64,000 nucleotides of DNA. Origin: an uncultured Muribaculaceae bacterium (GTDB taxonomy: Bacteria > Bacteroidota > Bacteroidia > Bacteroidales > Muribaculaceae). Location: contig CAJUPY010000003.1 of assembly GCA_910588035.1 (NCBI GenBank), positions 1-64,000 of the forward strand, written 5' to 3'. The notes below the pieces were generated by a model. That model was not told the origin of the DNA and did not search any database. It saw nothing but the letters and a program-made list of their open reading frames with translations. Of the stretch, positions 7,081-16,938 are shown piece by piece. Numbering within the stretch: the stretch's first letter is position 1; each line of letters begins with the position of its first letter. The position numbers and the translations under genes were made by a program.

Positions 7081-8334
7081 ATGAGTGAGATGTCAGAAGA
7101 CAATGTTGGAAAGCCGTCTGGTGCAGCGCATGGCGATGCTCCGTTTGACCGGAAAGATTATATATTTTTCATCATTTATATCGCCATTTTAGGGTCATTC
7201 AGTTCGCTTGTCAACGACATGTATCTGCCGACGGTTCCCGAGATGATGCGTCAGTTTCACACGACTCCATCGATGACACAGCTCGGCATATCGGCAACGA
7301 TGCTCGGTCTTGGCATCGGATCGGTCGTGTGGGGTTCGTTGAGTGACCGTTATGGACGCAAACATGTGTTGCTGGTGTCATTGGGCGTGTTTGTCGCGGG
7401 CACTCTCGTCTCGTTATTCTCTAACGACATACGATTTTTCATTGTCTGCCGTCTGTTTCAGGGCATAGGGGCCGGCGGATCGATGGTGTTGAGTTTTTCA
7501 ATTCCGGCCGACCGCTACAGTGGCCGACAGTTGGCAGTGATAATGTCGCTGGTAGGGGCATTGAACGGATTTGTCCCTGCTGCCTCGCCGTTGATAGGCG
7601 GATTCATGGCCGATGATTTCGGCTGGAAAGGGATTTTCATCGCGCTTCTGGTGATCGGTTTAGCCATGTGGCTGTGGACAACGGTTCGCCCCGAGAGTCT
7701 ACCTCCTTCGCGCAGATTGAAGTCGGCGGGCGTCAGGACTTATGTCCGGGCCTATCTCCGGCTTATGCACAACCGCCGGTTCATGACTTATGTTGTCACC
7801 AAATCGATTGCTATCGGGTTGTTGTTTTCATACATCTCGTCGGCTCCGTTCATTCTCCAGACCCACTATGGCATGACAGCGGCCGGGTTCGGCATTTTGT
7901 TCGGTTGCAATTCTCTTGCTCTGATTGCCGGATCGATGCTCATAGCCCGCCTCGCCGACATAAGACATGGTCTTCTTGCCGGTGGTGTGATCATGTGTGC
8001 CGGAGCTTTGGCCGAGGCTATAGTGTTGTGGCTTGACTGTGGCATCGTGGCCTATGAGATCGCAATGGTGCCGATGCTTTTCGGCTCGGGCATGGTTTTC
8101 TCAACGTCTAACACTCTCTCAATGGAGGAGGGCAGAAGCGATGCTGGCTCGGCATCGGCCATTCTCAACGTTGCCAAGTATATTTTTGCGGCGATCGTGA
8201 TTCCTTTGGTAGGGCTCGGCGACATCATGCACAGCACGGCTCTGGTGTTTGTTGCCGTGGCATTGCTCTCGGCAGTGTTTCTGATGTTGGTGAAAGTGAT
8301 GCCGAAAGCTGCGGAGAATTTGGGAAATAATTGA
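7081..8334 (+). CDS. MFS multidrug exporter, Bcr/CflA (DHA1) family
   Basis: A 417-residue inner-membrane protein with twelve predicted helices after a hydrophilic, acidic N-terminus of about 25 residues. The motif NDMYLPTVPEM in helix 1 is the DMYLP signature of Bcr/CflA/MdfA-type drug:H+ antiporters. GSLSDRYGRKHVLLVS in the loop between helices 2 and 3 is MFS motif A (GxLaDrxGrkxxl), and RLFQGIGAGGSMVLSFSIPAD fits motif B and the start of motif C. It would export amphipathic compounds such as phenicols or bicyclomycin-like drugs; the exact substrate is not visible. The start ATG follows an A-rich leader. An acetyltransferase gene follows 58 bp later on the same strand, perhaps a small detoxification unit. 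Confidence 0.9.
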   Translation: MSEMSEDNVGKPSGAAHGDAPFDRKDYIFFIIYIAILGSFSSLVNDMYLPTVPEMMRQFHTTPSMTQLGISATMLGLGIGSVVWGSLSDRYGRKHVLLVSLGVFVAGTLVSLFSNDIRFFIVCRLFQGIGAGGSMVLSFSIPADRYSGRQLAVIMSLVGALNGFVPAASPLIGGFMADDFGWKGIFIALLVIGLAMWLWTTVRPESLPPSRRLKSAGVRTYVRAYLRLMHNRRFMTYVVTKSIAIGLLFSYISSAPFILQTHYGMTAAGFGILFGCNSLALIAGSMLIARLADIRHGLLAGGVIMCAGALAEAIVLWLDCGIVAYEIAMVPMLFGSGMVFSTSNTLSMEEGRSDAGSASAILNVAKYIFAAIVIPLVGLGDIMHSTALVFVAVALLSAVFLMLVKVMPKAAENLGNN

Positions 8335-8392
8335 AAAGTGGCTATCTTCGCGGATATATAGTGTTGACGCATTTCATAACACCCTCTATAAG

Positions 8393-8968
8393 ATGAATAG
8401 TTCCACATTAGATATTTTCGACCGTCTCAGAGCCGGCGAGGCTCTTTATGGCTTGGCTGCCGATTGTCCCGAGGTCTCGGCTGCGCTCGGACGATGTGCC
8501 GATCTTTGTTTTGACTTGAACGGCATGCGACCTTCAGATTGTGAACGCCGGGAGTCTCTGTTGCGCGGATTGTTGGGCTCGACCGGTGAGCGGTTCACGA
8601 TCAACAGCCCGTTCAGGTGTGATTTCGGGTTCAACATTCACATCGGTGAGAATTTTGTGGGAAATTTCAATCTGACAATTCTTGATGAGGCAGAGGTTAA
8701 AATAGGCGACAATGTGATGATCGGTCCTAACTGCACGATAATAACCATAAATCACGACCTGCAGCCTGAGCCAAGGGCCAAAGGACTGATGCAAGCACTT
8801 CCGGTCACAATCGGCGACAATGTGTGGATAGCGTCTGATGTTGTCATTTTGCCCGGAGTGACAATCGGTAGCGACAGTGTGGTCGGTGCCGGCAGTGTTG
8901 TCACGCGCGATGTTCCGCCGGGGGCTGTCGTTGCGGGAAATCCGGCGAAAGTAATAAAGAAAATATGA
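8393..8968 (+). CDS. Sugar O-acetyltransferase, hexapeptide-repeat (Maa/LacA-like)
   Basis: A 191-residue acyltransferase of the maltose/galactoside acetyltransferase group. Residues 1-55 form the helical Mac domain. From about 70 on, hexapeptide repeats (FNIHIG, VKIGDN, VMIGPN, VTIGDN, VTIGSDS) build a left-handed beta helix; the catalytic histidine is in IITINHDL. The C-terminus GSVVTRDVPPGAVVAGNPAKVIKKI is typical of this family. It transfers acetyl from acetyl-CoA to a sugar hydroxyl in the cytoplasm. Length is normal (E. coli Maa is about 183 residues). It could be transcribed with the exporter upstream. Confidence 0.9.
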   Translation: MNSSTLDIFDRLRAGEALYGLAADCPEVSAALGRCADLCFDLNGMRPSDCERRESLLRGLLGSTGERFTINSPFRCDFGFNIHIGENFVGNFNLTILDEAEVKIGDNVMIGPNCTIITINHDLQPEPRAKGLMQALPVTIGDNVWIASDVVILPGVTIGSDSVVGAGSVVTRDVPPGAVVAGNPAKVIKKI

Positions 8969-9068
8969 GAGTCGCCACGACTGATAATTCTCGCAGGATA
9001 TGTGACCTTAGGGTTAACACACACACTGTGTGACAGCCTCTTTGTCTCATGTCTTTCAGTAGGTTATG

Positions 9069-9103
9069 AAAAGAGGGTCTGCCATCTGTTTTGACAAACC
9101 CTC
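9069..9103 (-). terminator. Rho-independent terminator of the pectin/uronate operon
   Basis: On the minus strand GAGGGTTTGTC (9103-9093) pairs over 11 bp, with two G-U pairs, with GGCAGACCCTC (9083-9073). The loop is 9 nt and TTTT follows at 9072-9069. It lies 48 bp beyond the stop of the GH106 gene, the last gene of the operon. Confidence 0.65.
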
Positions 9104-9150
9104 CTCTTGATATGGGGCTGATTTATTTGGGAATGATAGAGTTTGACAGG

Positions 9151-11682
9151 CTATTTCCTGACGAGTTTGACCGTCGAGTTGAGGCCTGACGGCATTGTTT
9201 CCCAACTGTCATAGCCGGTTTTGCGGTAGTTGATGTCGACAAGGTTGATTTCCTTGAATTTGCGCCATTCAACACCTTGGCGGTCGAGAGCGGCGATGCG
9301 GTTGGCCGGAAGGTTTGTGACCTCGATCCGGAGATCGTTGTGTCCGGGTTTTATCAGACCGCTGCAATCAAGAGCAAACGGCACGGCCCATGCCGTGCCG
9401 GCATATTTTCCATTGACATATACCCGTGCGCTTTCCCTGACATCGCCCAACTCGATTGTCCATTGACCGTGGGTGTCGGCTGCCGGTATCTCAAATGATG
9501 TCTCATAGACACCGGTTCCCATAAGCTCATCGAGTTCTTTATCACCAAGAGAAGTCCAAGGCTGAAGCTTATTGAGATCAAAAGTGCGGGTGCCGGCCGC
9601 CGATGATTCAATGAACGACAGTTTCCAATTGTTGTCGGTCAAATCTAATTCAATTGGGTTGGCTGCCACATGTTTCTTGTCGACGAGAGATGTGCGCCGG
9701 TCATAAGTCCTGAGAATTCGTGACTCTCCCGATCGGAAATTCATCTTGATCTTGCCGTTGGAAAAATCGGCACGTTCGATAGCCCCTGTCATAGGGTCGA
9801 ACCACAGTGCGTCGGCATAATCTACGGTCAGAGGCACCTCGGCATTGATGTCGTCGGGTGTCAGGTTAGCCATGAAATAGATGTGGCCGTCACCGGTAGC
9901 GCGTCTGATCGCTCTCATTCCGAGCTTTGTTCTCATAGACTCGCTCCTGGCTGCATTGTTTATGGACACATGGTCGTCGGAGCTCAGAATGATCGCTCCC
10001 TTGGCTTTGAGAGAGTCGAGATGAGCCTGCAAAGGAGCGGATAGGGTTGCTCCGGCCGGAATTATGAGTGCTTTGTAGGGCGTTCCGGCTGCAGTGACAA
10101 GGCGGTCACTTTCGATGTCGGTAGACATGAGATATTTCTCGCTGATGTAGTCGCTGTCGAAGCCGAGACTGTCGATCTCCATCACGACTTTGATGAAATC
10201 GGGGGCGAGCCGTCCCATTTCGTGAATGCTGAACGACATCAGAAGTCCGTCGGCACCTTTCGTCTTGCGTTGTTTCCACATGTCGCGCACCGGCAGATAT
10301 ATGAGGAAATCGTTGTCGGGCTGTCCCTGCTGGAGAAAACTCTGACAGCGTGTGATGTAATTCATCAGAGCCGGGGCGTCGCGCCAGATTGAGTTTGTAG
10401 GACTCATGTCGACCGAGGCGTAGAATTTCCAGCCCGGCCACGGGTCGTCGGTTGGCGAGTAGGTGGTTCCGTGGAAGAACATGTGGTTCACCCCACAGGT
10501 GAACATCAGGTCGAGATCGGGCTTCATCTGCGACAGGGAGGTGCGGAAATGCTCCGTGAGCCAGGTGAATGTCTCGCTTGACGTCAATGGCTTGCCGGCT
10601 ATGTGGGCTGCCGATGAGGCATATTTCAGCATTGACACGTCGCTGTCGTTCTTTCGGGTGAACCCATGGTCTGTTCTCAGGCCTTTGATTCCGAAGTCTG
10701 ACAGTCCGAACCCTTCTATCTCAGGAATGTCGACGGCTGCATAGATGTCGATAAGGTTAGCCGGAGAACCGTGGGCCTGGTTTCTGATCTGCACGCCATG
10801 GCTGTGGGCGCGGCCGACCCATTGTTCGGTGAAATTTTCCAGAAGGAGTTCGCCCAATGTCTCGCGGTAATCGCTCAATACGGCATTGCCGTCATCGACA
10901 TATCCCAGAAGTTCGGGCAATTTATCTTGCAGACGGTATCCGCGCCGCTTCTCAAATTCGTCAAACAGGGTGGGTGTCCAGTTTGCTTTGAAAACCTCGT
11001 AGCTGTCGTTGAAGAAGTTGTGGGGATAGGGAGTTCCCGATTTCTCAAAAGCATTGTCGAACTTGTCGAGATAGCGGCTGACGGCGTCGCGGTCGAAATG
11101 GTCGATCACCAATCCCTCGCCACCCGGAGCGGCACGCTTCACAGCCTGACGTGTCGGAGCCATGTAGAGCCGGATAATTTCGTCGCGTCTGTCGTCGAGA
11201 GTGCGCCGCGATGATGCTATCGGCCTGGCATGACGACGTTCTTTCTCGGGAATAGTTGAGACCGGCTCCGCGCCGTGGTCAACAGTGTCGGTCAGCACAA
11301 CCAGCTTGCAGGCCGACCACTCTTCGGTCACCTCGGGACCACCGAACGGCCAGCCAGTGCCTTGATTCATGTCGACCAAAATTCCGTTTCGGGCGGCTTC
11401 ATTCTCGACATGACGGAGCATTCCGAGCCATTCGGGCGACAGGAAACTGATCTCGTTACGCTCATTGTTTTTGACCCCGTAGATAGGCGTTATCTCAACC
11501 GAACCGATTCCGACGCGGGCATATTCATCGAGATTACGGGTGATATTGGCCGAGTCTACGGCCGAGCCGAGCCACCACCAGCGTGTGCCGGGACGCGCCT
11601 CGGCGGTGACTTCGGGCCAGTTCTGGGCGAGACATGCCGTCGCACCCAGGGCAATCCATGCGGCTAAAAGAGTGCGTCTCAT
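9151..11682 (-). CDS. GH106-family alpha-L-rhamnosidase-like enzyme
   Basis: An 843-residue secreted glycosidase. A signal peptide covers about residues 1-19 (cleavage near CLAQ; a lipoprotein variant cannot be excluded). The mature protein shows the GH106 pattern: GTRWWWLGSAV near the N-terminus, GIGSVEITPIYGV, then DMNQGTGWPFGGPEVT, and a C-terminal galactose-binding-like sandwich (TGVYETSFEIP to NDLRIEVTNLPANR). GH106 enzymes remove alpha-linked L-rhamnose from rhamnogalacturonans. At 843 residues it is shorter than many Bacteroides members of over 1,000. It is the last gene of the uronate operon, with a 4-bp ATGA overlap to the GH28 gene. Rhamnose mutarotase RhaM in the same operon fits a rhamnose-releasing enzyme. 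Confidence 0.87.
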   Translation of the reverse strand: MRRTLLAAWIALGATACLAQNWPEVTAEARPGTRWWWLGSAVDSANITRNLDEYARVGIGSVEITPIYGVKNNERNEISFLSPEWLGMLRHVENEAARNGILVDMNQGTGWPFGGPEVTEEWSACKLVVLTDTVDHGAEPVSTIPEKERRHARPIASSRRTLDDRRDEIIRLYMAPTRQAVKRAAPGGEGLVIDHFDRDAVSRYLDKFDNAFEKSGTPYPHNFFNDSYEVFKANWTPTLFDEFEKRRGYRLQDKLPELLGYVDDGNAVLSDYRETLGELLLENFTEQWVGRAHSHGVQIRNQAHGSPANLIDIYAAVDIPEIEGFGLSDFGIKGLRTDHGFTRKNDSDVSMLKYASSAAHIAGKPLTSSETFTWLTEHFRTSLSQMKPDLDLMFTCGVNHMFFHGTTYSPTDDPWPGWKFYASVDMSPTNSIWRDAPALMNYITRCQSFLQQGQPDNDFLIYLPVRDMWKQRKTKGADGLLMSFSIHEMGRLAPDFIKVVMEIDSLGFDSDYISEKYLMSTDIESDRLVTAAGTPYKALIIPAGATLSAPLQAHLDSLKAKGAIILSSDDHVSINNAARSESMRTKLGMRAIRRATGDGHIYFMANLTPDDINAEVPLTVDYADALWFDPMTGAIERADFSNGKIKMNFRSGESRILRTYDRRTSLVDKKHVAANPIELDLTDNNWKLSFIESSAAGTRTFDLNKLQPWTSLGDKELDELMGTGVYETSFEIPAADTHGQWTIELGDVRESARVYVNGKYAGTAWAVPFALDCSGLIKPGHNDLRIEVTNLPANRIAALDRQGVEWRKFKEINLVDINYRKTGYDSWETMPSGLNSTVKLVRK

Positions 11683-12956
11683 TTCTTGGCGTCGAGTGTG
11701 AACGGTCTGCCATTGACCGTGATGTTCTCAAAAACGAAATTTGACGTGGTGTAATCGTTTGAAGGAGTGTTTTTGTAGAATTGGCCGGTGCATTCGACAT
11801 TGACGTTTCTGACCGTCAGGTTCTCTACACGCGATACCGGCATGTCGGGACGATCCTGTGGATTGTGGAACTGTCTCCACGCGCTGATCTCCACGCCATT
11901 TCTGACGCGCCCTTCGGCTCCGTCAATCATAACGTTGCGGTAGAGCTGGGGTGTGTCAGGACGCATTTTGAACAAGACTATGTGGTATGTGTCTTTGAAC
12001 TTGCAGTTTCTCAGAATGACGTTGTTGCAATCCCAGGCCTCGCTGCCGAATGTCACACCTGAATTGCATTTTCCGAAAGAGCAGTTCTGTACGATCACGC
12101 GCGAGTTGGAGCCGTTGTCTGGATTTTTCTCGACCCAGGTTCCCTTTCCACCTTTGAGACACACCGCGTCGTCGTTGACATTGACATAGCAGCCGTTGAC
12201 AAGAACGTCGTTGCACACGTCGAGGTCAATGGCATCGGTGCTCGGCCCTTTGGGGTATCCGTCGGTCGATGCATAAATGTAGCAACCGAGATATTTGACA
12301 CGGTTGCAACGGTAGAGGTGATTTGTCCAGAAACCTGAATTGACCAGACGCACATTGCTGACTGTGACATCGTTGCTGTTGCAGATATATACCAGTCTCG
12401 GACGAAGTGCCTCGAGGTTGGTGCATTTGGGATTCACTTTGCGGCGTAACCAGAACTCGTCCCAGAAACGGAATCCGTTTCCGTCGATGGTGCCGGGTCC
12501 GGAGATTGTGAATCCGTCGACCCCCTCGGCATTGACGAGAGCGGCGAAATAGTTGATCGATTGACCTTCGAGGCGTGTCTTGATGATTTTATAGTGTGTG
12601 ATTGCATCACTGCCTTTGAGACGTCCACCCTCGGCTATGTTCAGATGAGTGCCGGGTTTGAAAAACAGAGATCCGCTAAGGAATGTACCTTCGGGAACAA
12701 CGATCACGCCTCCACCTTCAGAGGCTGCCAGATCAATGACTTTCTGAATCGCCTCGGTCTGTATTTTCGTGGAGTCACCGGCTGTCACGCCATGATCGGT
12801 GATGATATATTTCTTGCCGAGTTTGTCGACATTGACCGGCGTAGTGTCGTTGAACCAGTCGGAAATCGGTGTCCCGTCGGGAAAAGTGGGATTTGCTGCC
12901 GTAACTGATGTGGCGGCGGTGAATAAAAGTGCTGCGAATATTTTTCTCATGGTCAT
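11679..12956 (-). CDS. GH28-family pectin hydrolase (polygalacturonase-like)
   Basis: A 425-residue secreted right-handed beta-helix enzyme with a signal peptide (about 1-20, ending TAANP). GH28 landmarks: GPGTIDGNG at 153-161, NSGFWTNH at 206-213, STDAIDLD at 239-246 with D241, and NVNDDAVCLKGG with D262/D263, the acidic catalytic set. The usual GHG segment before IGSE is replaced by CNSG (297-300) followed by VTFGSE, so the conserved histidine is absent, and RIK is changed to KMR (330-332). These changes suggest an exo-acting or divergent specificity such as rhamnogalacturonan side chains. It overlaps both neighbouring operon genes by 4 bp. It would release galacturonate for the Uxa enzymes encoded upstream. 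Confidence 0.88.
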   Translation of the reverse strand: MTMRKIFAALLFTAATSVTAANPTFPDGTPISDWFNDTTPVNVDKLGKKYIITDHGVTAGDSTKIQTEAIQKVIDLAASEGGGVIVVPEGTFLSGSLFFKPGTHLNIAEGGRLKGSDAITHYKIIKTRLEGQSINYFAALVNAEGVDGFTISGPGTIDGNGFRFWDEFWLRRKVNPKCTNLEALRPRLVYICNSNDVTVSNVRLVNSGFWTNHLYRCNRVKYLGCYIYASTDGYPKGPSTDAIDLDVCNDVLVNGCYVNVNDDAVCLKGGKGTWVEKNPDNGSNSRVIVQNCSFGKCNSGVTFGSEAWDCNNVILRNCKFKDTYHIVLFKMRPDTPQLYRNVMIDGAEGRVRNGVEISAWRQFHNPQDRPDMPVSRVENLTVRNVNVECTGQFYKNTPSNDYTTSNFVFENITVNGRPFTLDAKK

Positions 12957-15448
12957 TTGTTTTTAATTGGAAACAGGTAAAATTTTCGTCCGGGTTTGAA
13001 GTCGACCATCCATTGGTCTACGATTATGTGAGGGTCAAGGGCCGTGATCGTGAATTGGTGTTCTCCTTCGGTGAGTCTGACAGGCAATTCGCGCAGGGCT
13101 TGGCCTCTCAGCACATTTTTCTTCCAGTTCTCAGATCTGAAAGGCTCTTTAAGAGTGAAAACCTCCGGAGTTCCGCCGTCGACACTGACACTGAATCTCA
13201 GATCACCGTTGTCGTTGGGCTGGGTCGGTATCAAAGCCAACCTCAGAACGGCATCTCCCTCTTTCTCAGCCGTGAAGCTGTAGGTCACTCTTCCGTCTCG
13301 TGGCAGCGTGACGGCCGACATGCTGTGGCCGAGCATGTCGACGGTCTTGACACCTTCCGATGCCGACTGAAAGTCGGAAGCATTACGTGCAATCGTTCCG
13401 TTGGTGTCGATTTCGTGATATGCCGCCGGTTTGTCTGATTTCAGTTTACTCTTGACCTCGGTGTCGGAGAGCAGAGATGGTATGGAAGGCATGTCATAGA
13501 CCGGAAGATTGCGTGGATTCATTGACATCAGTCCGCGCCATTTACCTCCTGAAATGTCGTTATTGTAGATTTCGGTGAGGTGTCTGAGTGTCAGATAAGC
13601 GTTCTGACACCGGGCTACCGCAGTCTGCATCTTGTCAGCATCAGTCGTGTTTTCGCGGGCGCGCTGTGCTTCGAGCAACTTCACGGCATTTGCTTCGGCC
13701 GCGAGAACAGGATAGACAATAGCGGCAAAATAGGCGTCGCGAAGCTCGGGCGTGATCATTGTCTCAACATCGTTTACCGTTTCGGCTACCTTTGCATAGT
13801 CGTCGAGATAACGGTCGAGTTCATTGCTGAACTCTTTTGAATTGAACTCGGTCGGAATAACCGGAGACAGTCCGCGGTTATAAAGACGTTTGTCGAGCTC
13901 GACCTGGGTCCAACCCATGAATTCGGGCCGACGCTGTGCGCAGAGCCTGTAGAATTCGCGCATTGCAGGATAGAGCTTGTTGCCGGCTTTGTCTCCGAAC
14001 TGGCGGCAAAGCCACCGGCGGTAGTGCTCACCGACATTTTTTTCATCGACAGACCCGATGTTCCACGCCAGGTCGAGAAACAACTCGAGGTCGTATCCCG
14101 CGACTTTCGGGTCATGGACATTGGCGATCCACATCTTGCGCACATTGTGGTCGTAGGCGGAGCGCATCTCGTTGTAGATCAATCCAGGTTGTGTCGTGGT
14201 GAGCCAAAGATAATCATGGGGGCGACCCCAGTAGCTCAAGTGGTAATAGACACCTCCGCCACCGCTGCGTTTCTGCTCTTCGGGTGTCGAAAGGCGGGTC
14301 ATGTAGCCGTAGTTGTCGTCACACCACATCAGGGTGACATAGTCCGGCACTTCCAGCCCCATTTCATATAACTGCAGAACCTCTTTGTAGGGCACGAAAA
14401 CCTGTGTCTGTTTCGACGGATCTCCGAGATATTTTCCGATAAGAATCTGTTGGTCGTTGATGACTTGCTGAAGTCCGTCAAATTTTTCCTGTTCGGTGCG
14501 GTAGCCTTCCATCGAGCTGTCGTGAATGCCGCGCATGCCGATCGTGAGCAGATTTCCTCCCTCTGAATTCTTGACTTCTGTCAGACGTTCAGACCAATAG
14601 TCGAGCACTTGGTCGCGGTTTGTGCGGTAGTTGAAACTGCCGCGTTTGGAGAGATCCCATTCGTCAATGTTGTTTCTCAAAATCGGTTCGCAGTGAGACG
14701 ATCCGACGGCGATTCCACAGCTGTCGGCAATCTCCTTGGCACCCGGCGTATTGAAGAACGAACGGGTGCCGGGGTGCATCGCCGGCCATATCATGTTGCC
14801 GCGCAGTCGCATCAGCAATTCAAACAGGCGGCGGTAGGTCTGAGGTCCGATGCCCGGGGTGTCCGACGGTTCGTATGTCTTCGTGCTCCACGGTCTGAGC
14901 GACCAGTCTTCGTCGTTGATGAAGACACCGCGATATTCGACCGACGCCCCCTGGGTAAGTGCGAAATCATCGTCAATGGCCAATGTCTCTTTACGCGACG
15001 GGGGCACATCTCCCCACCAGACCCAGGGAGACACACCGGCCATTCGCGACATCTCAAGCAGTCCGTACGCGCTGCCGCGACCGTTTGATCCTGTGATCAG
15101 AATCTGTCCGTCAACCGGTCGAATGTCGAATCCGTCGGTCAATGTGTCGAGGCTCTCGACCGGAACTCCTTCGCGTTTGAGCCTTTTGCGTTCTGAAGAA
15201 GATGTACGGTCGAGCTGAACGATGCGTATAGCCGCATTGCCAGGTTTGGCTGTCACCGCTTTAAGGCCGGTGACAGCTTCCATGTCGCCAGAAAACATGT
15301 CGAACGCGGTCGTGACGACCAGATCGGTTTTCTTTGGAATTGAAACACTGACAGGGTTCTTGCCGTCGAACCATGCTGTTTCTGCATAAATCGCCACCGA
15401 GACCAGCATGGCGGCCGTTGTGGTCAATGCTGTTCTGATGTTGATCAT
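12953..15448 (-). CDS. GH115-family alpha-glucuronidase
   Basis: An 831-residue secreted enzyme with a signal peptide (about 1-22, AIYAETAWFDG). Features of GH115: an N-terminal domain with DGFDIRPVDGQILITGSNGRGSAYGLLEMSR, SPWVWWGDVPP, VEYRGVFINDEDWSLRPW, LRGNMIWPAMHPGT, and NLLTIGMRGIHDSSM, then a C-terminal helical and beta region. GH115 removes (4-O-methyl-)glucuronic acid, best known from glucuronoxylan, and some members act on other glycans. In this operon it would supply glucuronate to UxaC. A fructuronate reductase and mannonate dehydratase for that branch are not in the window. Length is normal for shorter members. It has ATGA overlaps with GH28 downstream and uxaA upstream. Confidence 0.9.
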   Translation of the reverse strand: MINIRTALTTTAAMLVSVAIYAETAWFDGKNPVSVSIPKKTDLVVTTAFDMFSGDMEAVTGLKAVTAKPGNAAIRIVQLDRTSSSERKRLKREGVPVESLDTLTDGFDIRPVDGQILITGSNGRGSAYGLLEMSRMAGVSPWVWWGDVPPSRKETLAIDDDFALTQGASVEYRGVFINDEDWSLRPWSTKTYEPSDTPGIGPQTYRRLFELLMRLRGNMIWPAMHPGTRSFFNTPGAKEIADSCGIAVGSSHCEPILRNNIDEWDLSKRGSFNYRTNRDQVLDYWSERLTEVKNSEGGNLLTIGMRGIHDSSMEGYRTEQEKFDGLQQVINDQQILIGKYLGDPSKQTQVFVPYKEVLQLYEMGLEVPDYVTLMWCDDNYGYMTRLSTPEEQKRSGGGGVYYHLSYWGRPHDYLWLTTTQPGLIYNEMRSAYDHNVRKMWIANVHDPKVAGYDLELFLDLAWNIGSVDEKNVGEHYRRWLCRQFGDKAGNKLYPAMREFYRLCAQRRPEFMGWTQVELDKRLYNRGLSPVIPTEFNSKEFSNELDRYLDDYAKVAETVNDVETMITPELRDAYFAAIVYPVLAAEANAVKLLEAQRARENTTDADKMQTAVARCQNAYLTLRHLTEIYNNDISGGKWRGLMSMNPRNLPVYDMPSIPSLLSDTEVKSKLKSDKPAAYHEIDTNGTIARNASDFQSASEGVKTVDMLGHSMSAVTLPRDGRVTYSFTAEKEGDAVLRLALIPTQPNDNGDLRFSVSVDGGTPEVFTLKEPFRSENWKKNVLRGQALRELPVRLTEGEHQFTITALDPHIIVDQWMVDFKPGRKFYLFPIKNK

Positions 15449-16938
15449 AGAGTTACTCCGGTTTTGAAGATTGCAATTTCCTTGGCCCCGATTTTCTCAT
15501 TGTGGGTCAACTCTCCGTCGGCAACAGAGATGATTTTCTCAATAAGGCGGGTGAGCGCATGTTGAAATGATTCATTTTCGACAGTAGATCCGGCATTGAA
15601 GTCGATCCAGTTGTTTTTCTTGGCCGACAGGGCGGAGTTTGTCGATATTTTTACAGTTGGCACCGCAGTGCCGAACGGTGTTCCCCGTCCGGTAGTGAAC
15701 AGCACCATCTGGCACCCGGACAGAGCGAGTGCAGTCGAGGCGACAAGATCGTTTCCGGGAGCCGTCAGCAGGTTGAGGCCGTTTTTCTTAAGACCGCAGG
15801 CATAGTCGAGTACGTCGACAACAGGCATCGAGCCGCCTTTCTGGACACAACCGAGCGATTTTTCCTCAAGAGTGGTGATTCCGCCGGCCTTATTTCCTGG
15901 AGACGGGTTCTCGTAGATAGGTTGGCCGTATGATCTGAAGTATCCTTTGAAATCGTTGATCAGATCGACAGTGCGTTCAAATACGCCGGAATCGGTCGCG
16001 CGGTTCATCAAGATTGTCTCTGCACCGAACATTTCCGGCACCTCTGTCAACACCGTCGTACCTCCATGGGATATAAGCCAGTCGGAGAACAGGCCTACCA
16101 ACGGATTGGCAGTGATGCCCGACATGCCGTCGGAACCTCCACATTTCAGCCCGACGCGCAGTTTCGAGACCGGCAGCGGCTGTCGGCAGTCGGTTTTCAT
16201 TAGGGCAATCAGCTCGCGGCATAGTTCGACACCCGATTCTATCTCGTCTTCAACATCTTGCGCAATCAGAAATCTGACACGTGATTCGTCAAATTGACCC
16301 ATTTGTTCCCTGAGTGCCGCCATCTGGTTGTTTTCGCACCCGAGACCAAGAACGAGCACTCCACCTGCATTTGGATGGCGCGCAAGGGCAGCCAGGGCGG
16401 CCCGTGTGTTCTGGTGGTCCGCTCCAAGTTGAGAGCAACCGTAGTTGTGGGTAAATGCGCGGATGTCATCAATCCCTTCGGTGTTACACTCAGCCTTGAG
16501 ACGCGTTGCAATCGCGTTTGCCTGTCCGTTGACACAGCCCACGGTAGGAATTATCCACAGTTCGTTGCGGATGCCCATAGCACCGTCGTAACGCAGATAG
16601 CCGTTGACAGTCGGGTGGTCGTCTACTGCAGGAACTGTGGCTCCGGTCGGATTGTAGGTGTATTGAAGGTCATCGCTCAATCCTGTGGCGAGATTGTGTG
16701 AGTGTATCCATTGTCCGGGTGAGATATCGGTTGTCGCGATGCCGATCGGATATCCATATTTGATTACTTTCTCTCCCTTGGCGATCGGACACAGTGCGAA
16801 CTTGTGTCCCCGAACGATATCTTCGGCAAGCGTGACCGGACGGTTGTTGTCAAATTCGGCAATCTCGCCGGCCTTGACGCCGTCGGCAAGGGCGACTGCG
16901 ACATTGTCGGCGGCGTTTATCTTGATGAAACGTTTCAT
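15445..16938 (-). CDS. uxaA: Altronate dehydratase
   Basis: A 497-residue cytoplasmic enzyme converting D-altronate to 2-keto-3-deoxy-D-gluconate in galacturonate catabolism. It has the full UxaA architecture: an N-terminal SAF domain (about 8-85, GEKVIKYGYPIGIATTDISPGQWIHSHN region), then the catalytic part with GYLRYDGAMGIRNELWIIPTVGCVN, HNYGCSQLG, GLGCENNQ, LKCGGSDGMSGITANPLVG and FTTGRGTPFGTAVPT. Length equals E. coli UxaA (about 495). It lies between uxaB and the GH115 gene with 4-bp overlaps on both sides. The product KDG needs KdgK and KdgA, encoded elsewhere. Confidence 0.95.
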   Translation of the reverse strand: MKRFIKINAADNVAVALADGVKAGEIAEFDNNRPVTLAEDIVRGHKFALCPIAKGEKVIKYGYPIGIATTDISPGQWIHSHNLATGLSDDLQYTYNPTGATVPAVDDHPTVNGYLRYDGAMGIRNELWIIPTVGCVNGQANAIATRLKAECNTEGIDDIRAFTHNYGCSQLGADHQNTRAALAALARHPNAGGVLVLGLGCENNQMAALREQMGQFDESRVRFLIAQDVEDEIESGVELCRELIALMKTDCRQPLPVSKLRVGLKCGGSDGMSGITANPLVGLFSDWLISHGGTTVLTEVPEMFGAETILMNRATDSGVFERTVDLINDFKGYFRSYGQPIYENPSPGNKAGGITTLEEKSLGCVQKGGSMPVVDVLDYACGLKKNGLNLLTAPGNDLVASTALALSGCQMVLFTTGRGTPFGTAVPTVKISTNSALSAKKNNWIDFNAGSTVENESFQHALTRLIEKIISVADGELTHNEKIGAKEIAIFKTGVTL

